A stretch of 64,000 nucleotides of DNA from Neostapfia colusana (Eukaryota > Streptophyta > Magnoliopsida > Poales > Poaceae), in NCBI GenBank assembly GCA_030760725.1, contig JASWHV010000003.1, positions 63,011,264-63,075,263 on the forward strand. Direction: 5' to 3'. The notes under the pieces were generated by a model, which saw nothing but the letters and a program-made list of their open reading frames with translations, was not told the DNA's origin and searched no databases. The translations under genes were made by a program, and so were the position numbers. Shown piece by piece: positions 24,867-36,300 of this stretch. Position 1 is the stretch's first letter; the number at the start of each line of letters is the position of its first letter.

Positions 24867-25967
24867 CCAGGTTCACCATGAGGTATACTTGTGTGCCCTA
24901 TAGATTTATTTTGTTTCAGTCCTATCGTCCACAAAAAGGCACAAAATTTTTTTTAGTTTCCCTGACCTACAACCCCCGCTCAACCTTTTGCACAATTTAG
25001 TTTCGGAGTTCGTAGTTCTGAGTTCGTGTCCTAGGTTGAGTCTGGTTGCTGGTTTAGATTTGTTTTGGTTCAGTTTTGTTTCTTCCATCCACTGCCATCT
25101 ACAAAAAACCAATCTACAAAAAAATTCCATCCACCGATTCGTTTCTGTTGCAGTTTCCACCACCACCAAAACCTGATTCGGGGTATCCTCCTTAAAACAG
25201 GCATAACTTTTCACTCGTAACTCCGATTGAGGCGCATTTTTTTCACGGAAAGGTCTCGAAAAAGTCCACATACGATACACCAGCTACGCCGGTCACGGTG
25301 TTTTCAAAAAAATTAGAAAAATTAAGAAGGCCCTCATTTCGAACTCCGAAGTTCTAGCACCAGTTTTCCCAATCACTCCTGAATTTGTCCCGATCTCATC
25401 TTTCATCAGTTTGAGCTAATACTTGGTGCTGTTTCTATTCTTGTGCCCCTGGATGAGAAAAAATATCAAAAAAATAAAGAGAATTTTTTTTTGATTTCTA
25501 CTAGTGCTTCAAGACAAAAACAGGAGGCTAATGGGTTTTCTAGTTGTGCTATTTCTGTGTGAGTGCTGGATACTTGCTGATATTATCCTTGTTGTTCATC
25601 ATCATTCATCCTTGTCCTTGCTTGTTGCCACAACTGTTCTAATACATTCTTAGGCCAGCAACTAGGTGAAATTCTTTGGACACTTATTCAGCATTGCTAT
25701 CTGTTACTAACTTGTGTGCCACATACATATACTGCATTTGAACCTTCCAAGCTCCACCTTCTCTCGAGCAGAACAGGTAACCTTTGCAATCAAACCCACT
25801 CTCTGCTTGCTTCACATCGGTCACCGTTGGCCACCTGCAGTGCTGGTAAGAAACTTGTAAGAGCGGAGTAAGACACATCTTACTGATCGATTTTCCACCC
25901 ACTTCGGAGAGCGTAGTAATAGGGTTCTTCACGATCTTTTTGTCTTCGTTTCTGTTTTGTACTAACA
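24867..25967 (+). other. CRM-like element leader
   Basis: About 1.1 kb before the gag ATG at 25968. No coding sequence is recognised; short antisense frames here are chance. Confidence 0.7.
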
Positions 25968-26528
25968 ATGACAGGAAAGAAGCCTATGGATAAGACCTCT
26001 GGTTCTACACCTCCGGATGATGATGAGTGCGTGTCTCATATGGAACTAAGGGACATGATGCGGGCAATGACCGAAGCTTTCAACAATTACCAGACCACTA
26101 CAACAGCCACCTTTCAGAGGCTCCATACAAGTGTTGCTGGTCTGACCACACGGTTGGACGAGATGGAGACTCGTCTTCCCCAACAAGCTACACCCTCTAT
26201 CATCCTTGATGGTGATGCACATGCTCACTACGATACAGAGGATGACTTCAATAACGATGAGGTTGATGCACAGCAGTGCCGTCGCCCTCGACGAAATCGT
26301 CAAGGTATGGGAGGTAGACCTCGTCCTCATGCTCCTGAACAAGATAATGATCCTTATGCTAAGATTAAGTTTTCTATTCCAATATTTTATGGATCTTATG
26401 ATGCTGAGACTTACTTGGATTGGGAGATGACGGTAGAACAAAAATTTAGCTCTCATCTTGTTCCTAAGCGACATAGAGTTAGACAAGTCACTAGTGAGTT
26501 TAAAGATTTTGCTATAATTTGGTGGAAT
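25968..26528 (+). pseudogene. CRM-like gag, N-terminal part
   Basis: The ATG at 25968 (MTGKKPMDK) starts a Ty3 gag with a predicted coiled region (MMRAMTEAFNNYQTTTTATF...), an Arg-rich linker and the gag core entry (YLDWEMTVEQKFSSHLVPKRHRV). The frame is open up to the CACTA element at 26529, and the residues after that point come from CACTA DNA. The true continuation is at 31617, in the same frame once the element and one AAT copy are removed. Confidence 0.92.
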
Positions 26529-26544
26529 CACTACAGGATTCCCG

Positions 26545-26800
26545 TCAACATACGACGGCTAAAACCGTCGTATATAAAGCAGAAGCCGTCGTATATAGTT
26601 TATATACGACGGCAATTGTTTATATACGACGGTTTGTGGCCGTCGTATATATTTTGTCGTATATATAGTTATATACGACGGCGCCGTCGTATATAACAGT
26701 ATATATACGACGGCCGCTTATATACAACGGCCCGTTTCGTGGACTTGGCCCAGTGGGGCCTTTATATACGACGGTTGGGCCCTGGCTGTCGTATATAACC
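26545..26800. repeat. CACTA subterminal repeat array, left
   Basis: At least a dozen 'tatacgacggc' motifs in alternating orientation, producing several perfect short palindromes, for example around 26670-26690 (gacggcgccgtc). These are expected TNPA binding sites. Confidence 0.88.
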
Positions 26801-26934
26801 TGACTCGATGGCCAGCTACACATACAAAGACAACAAAAAAATAGTTTGATATATAAATTCACAACAAAGTGCAATAGTACACATCGACAATCACAAAGTC
26901 TGACATCCACACAAATGAAAATAAAATCACAAAT

Positions 26935-28075
26935 CTATTGATTACTAGCCCCTCCACTACCTCCGGGAGCGAAGAAGTCATCCTGCCGCGGCGAACCTGG
27001 CGCCCTTAGCTGTGGCGATGGAGTCTGAGCCTCCGTCCCTGATCCCTGCGAAACAAAGTGACATATGTACAAGTTTACAATTGTTTTTCTAGGTTCATTA
27101 GGATTCTTAGCGGTTGGGGCTTCCACTTAATGTAACATTCTTTTTATACCTGTACTCCAGGAAACTGCTCCTGTGGTGGCGACGGCTCCAGCACGAATGG
27201 AGGTGGCTGCCACAACGGTATCTGGATTTGCTGCCCTTGCTGTCGAGCTAGCGCCTACCATTTCAAACATTACAATTTACAAAACTAATTGAAATGCAAT
27301 GTAATTAAACTATAATTGTATGTTTCTTACTTCCATTGTCGCTTGCATCTGTGCCATATAGGACGCATGGTACGCCATGGCAGCCCTGTTGTTCTCTCGC
27401 TCTCTTGCCAAGGCCTCCTCCTGCCGAGCCAAGCTCTCCCGAAGCGCCATGACTTCGAGATCTCTCTCGGTGACACGGCGGCTGGAGGAGCCTGCAGCCA
27501 AAGACTGCGAGGAGCTGCCTCTCGCAGGTCGTGCCTCTCTAGAGTTGACGACTCTAGAGAATATGGCAAGCCTAAAAAAACGAATCAATTCAAGGTAAAA
27601 TTAAATAATCTTGAATTGAAAACAATGAAAGTAAATGAATTCACCTTACGTGTTCTTTTCCACCTCCGCTTGCATACGCGGCTTGAGGGTCGATGTTCGG
27701 GGAGTTTTCCCAATCGAACCCTTCGCCGTGTATCCTCACAGCCTCTTGCCCATACCTAGTCTGAAAAACAATGAAATTGTATAAGTTCAACAACATATAT
27801 AGTGTCAAATAATTTCAGAGGTCATGAAACTTACCAGGCGCTACGCTGCGTACTGACTACACTGCTCCGGCTGAGAAGGGTCAGCGTGACCTCTCCTATA
27901 GACCGCAGTAGCACTCGGTCGCACACCGGTCTCCTTTTCCTGTGAGCATATGTTAGTACGAACAATACTACATTATGAATATAATAAAAACTACCAAGAA
28001 ACTTACCATCTGTTTAGCCATTCGCACAAAACCTTGGACGCCCATACCGTGCTTCCCTGAGCTCCCTCTGGCATC
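26935..28075 (-). pseudogene. TNPA-like (Transposase_24/Ptta family) gene remnant
   Basis: On the minus strand, exon-like segments match in order those of the third CACTA element. About 28075-28010 encodes a KHGMGVQGFVRMAK-type segment, 27765-27650 encodes RYGQEAVRIHGEGFDW, and 27588-27310 is a Glu/Arg-rich coiled coil (LRESLARQEEALARERENN). The last exon, about 27050-26943, encodes TPSPQL...GGSGGASN and a stop. AT-rich introns separate them. The first half of the gene is deleted, together with the end of TNPD. TNPA-like proteins bind the subterminal repeats. Confidence 0.72.
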
Positions 28076-29469
28076 TCGAGCCTTCTTGGACTGAATGGGT
28101 GGTTTCGAGGAAGCCAACACCTATGACAATCAAAGTAGCTTATCTTGCCACCGTATGTAAGTCGAAAACACTCTGTGTCAGACGCACATATGGGACACGA
28201 CAAACGACCATGTGTGCTCCATCCAGGAAACATGTCGTACGCAGGGAAATCATGGACAGACCATAAATAAGCAGCTCGAAGGTTGAATTTCTGCTTCTTG
28301 TAACAGTCATACGCTTCAACTCCAATCCACAACGTTTTCAATTCTTCAATCAATGGTTTCAACATCACATTGATACGTGATCCCGGATGATCTGGTCCTG
28401 GTATAATGAGGCTAAGAAACATAAACTCGTACTTCATACAAAGAGAAGGTGGTAGGTTGTACGGAATAACAAAGACGGGACAACAGGAGTATGGTGTGGT
28501 ATTTGTACTGAAAGGTGAAAAACCATCCGTCGCTAACCTGATGCGAACATTTCTTGCATCAATAGCAAAAGCAGGATCAAAAGAGTCCAAAGACTTCCAT
28601 GCATCACCGTCCGACGGATGAGTCAACACATCTTTGTTCTCACGCACACCTTCTTTGTGCCATCTCATGTGTCTGGCAGATCTTTTAGAAAGAAACAGCC
28701 GCTTCAACCGAGTTGTCACAGGCAAGTAACGCAATTGCTTATGTGCAACTTCTGTCATTACTTTATCACCATCGTCATTGACAACTTCGACAAACCTCGA
28801 TTTTCCACACTTTAAACAATTCTTCTCTTTGTCATGCTCTTTCCAAAATAGCATGCAGTTATCTGGACACACGTCAATTTTTTCATATTTCATACCCAGT
28901 CCAGATAGTAATTTCTTTGAGTGATACATATCTTTGGGCAGTTTATGAGGTTGTGGAAGAGCATCGCTGATAAGTTTCATCATATCATTGTAGCAATTAT
29001 TAGAGAAGAAATACTTAGATTTGATTGCCATAAATCTGGTCATGAAAGTAAGAAGAGTCATTTCAGTATGATCATGCAACACCTCTTCAGAAGCTTTCAA
29101 GAGATTAAAGAATGCGTCTGCCTCATTTGTGGGCGGATCCTTCGTTTGTATATCTTGTAACATCTCATCGATCCTGTCAACACCCAGACAATCATCATCA
29201 TCTACATGAACGGCTCAAGGAGCAGACTCGCCGTGGAAACTCCAGACCTCATAATATGGCATGTAACCGTTTTTGCACAAGTGTAATGACAATGTCGTTT
29301 TGTCCAAAAACTTAGTATTCCGGCACTTCGCACATGGACAACGAACTTTATCGGTCGTAGACAACGAGAAAACTCGATAAATAAAGTCGTCTGTCCCGGC
29401 ATACCACTCATCTGAGTGACCAGTTGCCTTGTTCCAACCGGTATACATCCAACTACGGTCTTCACTCAT
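28003..29469 (-). pseudogene. TNPD-like CACTA transposase, C-terminally deleted
   Basis: ATG at 29469 (MSEDRSWMY). The transposase-associated Cys-rich domain (RCPCAKCRN) ends at an in-frame stop near 29215. Coding resumes in frame 29163-28003, with the CLKCGKSRF zinc-type motif (about 28800) and the start of the Transposase_21 domain (LWSVHDFPAYDMFPGWS, CPIC, FDCHRCWLP, to about 28090). The last ~24 residues read out of frame into TNPA-like sequence. This fusion marks an internal deletion that removed the rest of the catalytic domain and the DUF4216 region. The normal TNPD is roughly twice as long. Not functional. Confidence 0.9.
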
Positions 29470-30735
29470 GTTTAACTCTGCAGTTTTAAGTCAAAGAATT
29501 TATAGTTAGTTTATTATTTATTTATTTATATTACGGACCTATATCTATTGGAAAGGATAGGTCCTAAACCCACCCAAGAGTGACCGAGATGAACATGCTT
29601 ATAACAAGACACGAGGTCTAGATTCAGACGAAATTTCGGCAGCATAACCCCGCTGTTCTCCAACTGCACGTCCAAAAATGGAGCAGCGGAGAACATTAGG
29701 GTTACGCTGTCGAAACTACGTCCAAATCTAAACCCCGCGTCTCATTATAAGCACGCCCTCTCGGTCACTCCTAGGCTGTTCAAAAAGGGACAATTCCGAA
29801 CCTACACGCCTCACATGCGTAACACGTGTGAGACGGGCTGGTTCGAAACGGGTGACGTATATTATAAAGGTTTACGTCAATCTGTCATTTTTGAGTGATT
29901 TCAAAGAGAGAGAGGAAAGAACAATAGAGAGAAGGAAAGAACCATAGTTGTTAAGGCATCGCTTAAGCGTCGCTTAAGCGGTAAGGCGCCTGGGGATCGT
30001 AAGGCGTCCCATCGCCTTAGATCCCGGCGTAAGGCAGGTGAATACGGCGGCGGCGCTTGCACACAAGGGAGGCGGCGGCGGCGCCCGCGCACAGGATCTT
30101 GCGTTCGTATGAGGTTGAGCGCCGACAGATCCGTGGCAGCCGGTCAATGGAGGCCGACGAGTGCCGGCAGATCGACAGTCCCGCGGCGGAGGAGGCCGAG
30201 CGCCGAAGGATTGGCAGTTCCGCGGCAGAGTGTCGGAGGCCGAGCGCTGGCTAAGCCGTGGGGGGGGGGGGAGGGGGATGGGGGATCGGAGGCCGAAGGA
30301 CGCGGGGGGTGGGGAGGGGGTGGGGGGTAGGGCGAGGCGGCCTAGGTTGTTCACATCGTGCTTTTGTAGACGTATACGTTACCACTAAATGGGTCGTATC
30401 GGGCCCTAAGCCCATTTATGTACACATAGTACTTTTAAACACTCAAACAATCGAAACAATAATCAATTAAACTATTAAATCATATGCATTAATCATCTAA
30501 GCAATTAACAACTCATCTAAACAAACATAATTACCGTATTTAACAAACTTATCAATTCTAAGCAATTAAAAAAACACCTAGCTAGCAATTCAAATAAACA
30601 TGGGCAATAATTAAACCTAAGCATATCAATTCATCTAAATCTAAGAAATTATCCACTAAACAATAAAAACAAACAATCATAATATAAACAATTGGTAATT
30701 AAAAAACCAAACTATCTAGATGGGGAGGGAGGCGG
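29470..30735. other. CACTA leader with GC-rich block and G-run cluster
   Basis: Positions 29470-29942 resemble the leader in the first CACTA copy. After about 29942 the two diverge: here an aaggc/cgcttaagcg-rich block begins, followed by GC-rich sequence (29990-30345) and then AT-rich DNA (30360-30720). The 29942-30345 block may be a separate small insertion, but its ends are unclear. Open frames here reflect composition only. Confidence 0.5.
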
Positions 30736-31262
30736 GCGACTTACCTCACGGTGGAGGCGGCGCGGCACGGTGCGGCTGACGGCGTGTGGAGGCGGACCGT
30801 CACGGTGCGGCGGCGCACAACGCGGGGTGGAGGCTGGGGCGGGGACCTCCGGGGCAGCGGCGGCGGCTGTCGGGCGGGTGGCGGCCAGGGCGCCGGCTGT
30901 CGGGGGCGGCCAGGGCGCCGGCTGGCGGTGGCGGGCGGGCGGCGGCTGGCGTCCGGGGCGGCGGCCGGGGGTTCGTCCGCTGGGGCGCCGGCTGGCTGGG
31001 GCGGCCGGGGCTGCGGCCGCTGGGGCGACCAGGGGGCGGCCGGGCGGCGGCCGGGCGGCGCCTGGCGGGCGGCGGCCGGGGCGGCGGCCGAGCGGCGCCT
31101 AGCGGGCGGCCGGGGCGCCGGCTTGCGGGGGCGGCTAGGGCGGCGTCCGGGGTGGGGGGGGCGGCCGGGGTGGCGGCTGGAGGCGGCCAGCGGGCGGCGG
31201 TTGGCGGCGGCGGGCGGGCTGCGGCGGGCGGCTCGGGCTCGGGTCGGCGCGGGCGTGAATGC
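30736..31262. repeat. GC-rich low-complexity tract
   Basis: More than 500 bp built from permuted 'ggcggccggggc' units, extremely rich in G on the plus strand. All three forward frames stay open (30692-31102, 30751-31335, 30786-31331), giving Gly/Arg/Ala-rich translations with no domain. Simultaneous opening of three frames argues for composition rather than coding. Confidence 0.8.
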
Positions 31263-31289
31263 CCGCGTCGACCCGAGCCCCCGCGGGTA

Positions 31290-31613
31290 TATAAGCCTTA
31301 TTTACGACGGCCATACCATGGGCCGTCGTAAATAAGACTTATTTACGACAGCCTCGGTGTGGCTGTCGTATATAATTGCTATATACGACAGCCTAGGGTT
31401 GGCTGTCGTATATAACTGCTATATACGACAGCCTAGGGTTGGCTGTCGTATATAACACTTATATACGACAGCCACGTACTAAACGACGGCTGTACAGTCG
31501 TTTATAAACTTATAAACGACAGCCTCGGCTGACCGTCGTATGTAAGTTTATATACGACAGCTAGCCGTCGTATGTTATACTGGCTGTCGTATGTTGCCCT
31601 GTTTCCTGTAGTG
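31290..31613. repeat. CACTA subterminal repeat array, right
   Basis: Alternating inverted 'tatacgacagcc' motifs. One palindromic unit of about 48 bp (ctatatacgacagcctaggg and its inverse) is repeated in tandem at about 31379-31460. The innermost units use 'ttatttacgacggc', the outer ones 'tatatacgac'. This pairs with the array at 26545-26800. Confidence 0.88.
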
Positions 31614-31616
31614 AAT

Positions 31617-33344
31617 GAACTTGTCAATACACGTAATGCACCACAGACATGGGCTGCGTTAAAAGAAGAGATGCGCGCTAGGTTTGTTCCTCCTTCATAT
31701 AGACGTGATCTTCTTAAGAAATTGCAATGCTTTGATCAGGGTGACATGACTATCCAAGAGTACTACCAAGAGTTGCAGAAAGGTATGCTTCGTTGTGGGG
31801 TAGTTGAGGATCAGGAAGACCAAATTGTTAGGTTTTATGGGGGCTTGCGGCGTGAGATCCAGGACATAGTTGACTACAAGGAATATCATTCTATTCAACG
31901 TTGATTTCAACTTGCTATGTTAGCAGAAAAAGAAGTGCAGGGTCGCCAACAGCAGCGGCGGAACAAGACCTTCACACCACGACAATTTTCGGTGCCATCC
32001 AAAGCGGCACCCTCCTCGAGCGTACGTTCTTCTACACCACCCTCCACGGGTTTTGTACGCAGAAGCATCACACCTTCTACATCATGGGGACATGATAACA
32101 GCAAGTCCCAGATGCCTCCAGGTGTTGCAGCAAAGGCGGCTGCACCCAACACTTCGACAAGTCGCAGCTCCGACATCAAGTGCCACCGCTGCCAGGGACT
32201 TGGCCATATGCAACGAGATTACCCCAGCAAACGGGCGATCATTGTCACTGCTGATGGTGGGTATGTTAGTGCGTCTGATATTGAAGATGAAAATATTATT
32301 GCAACTAACATTTCAGGTTCGGATGATGGTGCTGAGGAGGTTCTTGGTACATCTGCGACAAACAACTATAGAACTTTGATTGTGCAGCGAGCTTTGAGTG
32401 CCACGGTTCGAGAGGAAGACAACCGCCAACGTCACAACCTTTTCAACATGTTTCTCATCGTCAAGGACTTCCGTGTACATACCATCATTGATGGTGGTAG
32501 CTGCAACAATTTTGTGAATGTTGAGGTGGTCAAGAAGCTTGGCTTGACCACACGGGAGCATCCCCACCCTTATCACATTCAATGGTTTAACAACAATGGT
32601 AAGGTTAAGGTAACACAAACAGCAAGGATACATTTTTCCATTGGTTCTTATCATGATTTTGCTGATTTTGATGTGGTACCTATGGATGCTTGTTCTCTTT
32701 TGTCGGGACGTCCTTGGGAGTTTGATACTGATGCTATTCACCATGGTCGATCTAATAAGTATACTCTCATGCATAAGGGCAAGAAAATTGTGTTGCTTCC
32801 TATGAGTCCCATTGAAATTGTACAATTTGAGCAGGAGAAAAAGAATAATACTAAGCAAAAGGGTGCTTTCAATTCTGAAATTCAGCAACCTATTAAGTTA
32901 AAAAATCTTATTTTGCTTGCAACTAAATCTGATCTTGATGATTTATATGCCTCTAATGGAACTTGCTATGCTTTAGTGTGCAAACATGCTTTATATTCCA
33001 TTGAGGATACATCCATTGTCTTGCCACCTGCTGTTGCTAACCTTTTGCAGGAATATATGGATGTTTTTCCATCAGAGATACCCCCTGGATTACCACCTGT
33101 GTGAGGCATTGAGCACAAGATTGATTTGGTTCCAGGGGCGAGCTTGCCAAACTGTGCTGCCTACAGGACCAACCCCGACGAGACTAAGGAAATTCAGCGA
33201 CAAGTCCAAGATCTTCTGGACCGCGGGTACATTCGTGAGAGCCTTAGTCCTTGTTCTGTTCCTGTTCTTTTGGTTCCAAAAAAGATGGCACTTGGCGCAT
33301 GTGTGTTGATTGTAGAGCCATCAATAACATTACCACTCGTTATC
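31617..33344 (+). pseudogene. CRM-like gag end, zinc knuckle, protease, start of RT
   Basis: The gag core continues from 31617 (ELVNTRNAPQTWAALKEEM) to a TGA at 31902-31904, then the same frame runs 31917-33104. The knuckle KCHRCQGLGHMQRDY (about 32180) has lost its last Cys, and the protease block IIDGGSCNNFV (about 32485) has Gly for Ser in the DSG triplet. A second TGA lies at 33102-33104. RT begins with YIRESLSPCSVPVLLVPKK (about 33225), and a one-base deletion in the A-run at about 33280 shifts frame. The frame is cut at 33344 by the Tekay-like insertion and resumes at 48731. Confidence 0.92.
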
Positions 33345-36300
33345 TGTAAGGGCCTCAGTTTTTGACACATGTTTAAAGTGTTCATCACCACACACACACA
33401 CACCTCATTTGAGGAAAGTTGATGAACACATTTGAAGAGCAAGTAACCACCATCAACATACTCATTAGAGAACAAACTCACATATTGCAAAAGTGGTATT
33501 TCCCACATGTAATACATAGGGGCTGGGCATATAAAAAACTCCTACGCATTGCTAGGAATGTCCATGCCAAGTTTCACCCAAATTCAAAACCTTTTTGAGG
33601 TCATTTTGGGTATAGCTAGAAAGAGGGCAGTTTGAACCCACATTCAAATTCAAACTGTTTTGATCCCCTAAATTCAAAAGTGGGAGGCATATTCTTACTC
33701 AGCACATTTTTGTGAGCTCACACTCCAATTTTCACTCCATTTGGAGTTGATCTTGACATGAGCTAAGTGGGGCAAATTCAAACCTTATTTGAATTTCAAA
33801 CTAAACATGTGCTGAAATTTATCCAAATCAAAATCCAATTGAATTCTAACCAATTCAAATGGCTCAGGGGTGAATAATTTGAATCACCATGGGCATTTTG
33901 GGGCTTACTGTTTACAACAGTGATGAGGAGTTAATCTTAGAGGTTAGAATGGGGGTGGGACCCACCTGTCATTGGCTGCTGAAGACTTGCAACCGAAGCA
34001 TGGACTTTGCCTCTGCCGGTTCAACACCACCGAGGGCAGCTGCGATCGCCACCGAGGAGGAGCAGCGCCACCAGCTGCTTCCCGCTTCCACACGCGAGCC
34101 CAAGGGCGGTTCCGGGGGCCTCTTAAGGCGCTCCACCGAGGCAAGCATCGCTCGCTTCCTCCTCTCCAGTGAACACCGAGCCCCTGGCCTTGCGCCTCTC
34201 TGCTCGATCGGGAAACCGTGAAAACATCGCGCCCCCTCCTTCCCCGAGCTGCTAGGCAACACCCTGAGGTCATACTCCACTTCCCCGACGCCAAAAACCC
34301 CGAGCTCCGGCCTCCCTTGCCCGAGAACGATCGCCACAATGGCGACCTAACCTCAGCCGAAGGTCAGGCGCTCGTGGACAGCGTTCCATAGGGGTTTTCA
34401 CGGTCCAGCAAGAGCGGCAGCAAGAGCGCGCGACCACCGTGTTGCTCTCCTCCAAGTCTTGAAGCAAACCGTGATGCAACCGCTACGAATTTCCAGATTT
34501 TGCTCCGGCGGCCTTAAACCAAGCTTCTGGTACGGATTCTTCAAATTCTCGCTCTATGATCCTTCTTTAGTTATCAAATCTTGCACATAGGTGCTGGACT
34601 AGCCGGCGATCAGTTTCCTTTCTGCATCCGTGGTATGAAACCGACTAGGAGTGACGAATTTTGAGCTCGATCGAGGGCATTCATGGCGGGCGCGATCGGT
34701 CACACGGTGCCGACCGACTTGCCGCCATATTTGAACACTTTTGACACCTTGTCGAGCTTCCTAGAGGTGTACTGATGCTGTAGAACCAATTGTTCGAGGT
34801 TTTGGCGGGTTAAACCCACTGCCGACGGCGCCGAACCTCAACCGAGGCCGCCGCACGTCGCCGGGCTATTTCCGGTCACCGCCAGCTCGAACTGACCCCA
34901 CAGACGTGCTCCCCGACGTCGACAACCCCCTGGCGGCGAGTTTCAGACCATGTGATGGCCGGCAGCAGCAAGCCGGCGAGCTCCGGGTCTGCTCCGGCGA
35001 GGGGAGGCGGCGCGGGCGCGAGGGTGCGTCGGGAGGAAGACGAAGCTGGCTGGCCCACACGTCAGCGACTTAAAAATTCAAATCGGGATCGGGTGCGGCT
35101 GGGATCCGGTGTGCTGGCGCGCAGGAACCCCGCAGACCACGGTGTGCTGACGCCTCCGCGCCCAACACGTGTCCCCGTGGGCCCCCGGCAGATTTAAACT
35201 TTTCCCCGATTTTCAGATTTCATTCAAACTTCAAATCCTCATAACTTGGGCTAGGAAACTCCAAATTGAGTGAACCAAATTTTGTTGGATTCAGCTCTCT
35301 GAGAACTTTCCAGCAAATTAAGTTTCACTTCATGAAAATCCTTAATTCTCCAGAATTAATTCCTCAAATTTAAAATGTTTGGAATTTTAACTGGAGAATC
35401 GTTTGGAGGAAAATTCTGAAATTTTGCTGGGATGTTCACCAAAATATCCCTGAACTACCATAACAATTTCAGGTCCATTTGAGCTCATTTGATCCACCTA
35501 ATGGTGTGATTAGTGAAACTGTTCCAAAGAAAATATAAAATGTTCAGAAACATTTTCAGAATTTTCTCTGAAATTGTGTGGCTCATATCTTTAGCTAGGA
35601 ACCTTCAAATTAAGTGAGACCAACTCCATTAGAGCCATCTGAAAATCTAGTTTTCAGAAAGTCATAGTTTGTTTCATGAAAATCCTTAGAACACCCTAAA
35701 GCCTCCAATTAAGGTCAAGTACATAATTATTTGTGGAGGGCTCAAATGAGCTTTGCTGCAACTAAAACTTGACCAAGTATCTGTTTAGGTTGTAGCCAAG
35801 CCACAGTTAAAATTTCAGAGTCATTGAGTCTGTCTAGTAAGACTTATGAGCTTCACAAGCGTAATTCAAATCAAATGCATTTAATTTGACACGTATACTT
35901 GTATATCATGTAGTCGCTAAGGTCGAGGAGAAACCCGAAGTCCTAGACTTCGTGACTCCAGAGGAGCAGCTAGCCTATGACCAAGAGCAGAAAGGCAAGC
36001 CCCGGTTTGCATTAACCTTTTTATAAAGTTTTATTATTTTGAGCACTTACTTGAGTATCATTATTTCTCGCACTAGAGTCTTGTTTGAAAATCCAAATGC
36101 ATAGCCAAGAAAGCCATGGGTTGGGATTAGGATTGAATACCCTGTTAGCTACTGCAATGCTAAGATAGAGTAGGATTCGGTACAAGTCGAGTAGTTGGAA
36201 CTACTCGCGAGCATAGGCTAGAGGCACTCGACTCGGATAGAGATAGCACATGATACACATGGCAAGAAAAATGAGACCGAGCGGAGATTAAGGGCAGCAG

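Larger units (their letters stand above)
26529..31613 (-). mobile_element. CACTA (En/Spm) transposon, complete, internally deleted
   Basis: Ends CACTACAGGATTCCC (26529) and its inverse ...GTTTCCTGTAGTG (31613), flanked by AAT at 26526-26528 and 31614-31616: the 3-bp duplication diagnostic of CACTA. Size 5085 bp. Genes run on the minus strand, with TNPD first and TNPA-like remnants after. TNPD stops short of its C-terminal half, so this is a deletion derivative. It sits in the gag of the CRM-like element. Its TNPD region closely resembles the CACTA element at 1-2221. Confidence 0.95.

Noticed and set aside
26545..26800. CRISPR-like appearance of regularly spaced palindromic repeats
   Set aside because: Motifs alternate in orientation, spacing is irregular, and they sit in CACTA ends of a plant genome.
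29942..30345. Separate small transposon in the CACTA leader beginning with cgcttaagcg motifs
   Set aside because: Sequence diverges from the sister copy here, but no terminal repeat pair or target duplication could be found.
30692..31335. Three overlapping Gly/Arg/Ala-rich ORFs
   Set aside because: All frames are open because of composition; low-complexity sequence without start or splice context.
33889..34221. ORFs in the GC-rich part of the inner Tekay LTR, duplicated at 45270-45671
   Set aside because: They repeat because LTRs are repeated; no motif and frames differ between strands.
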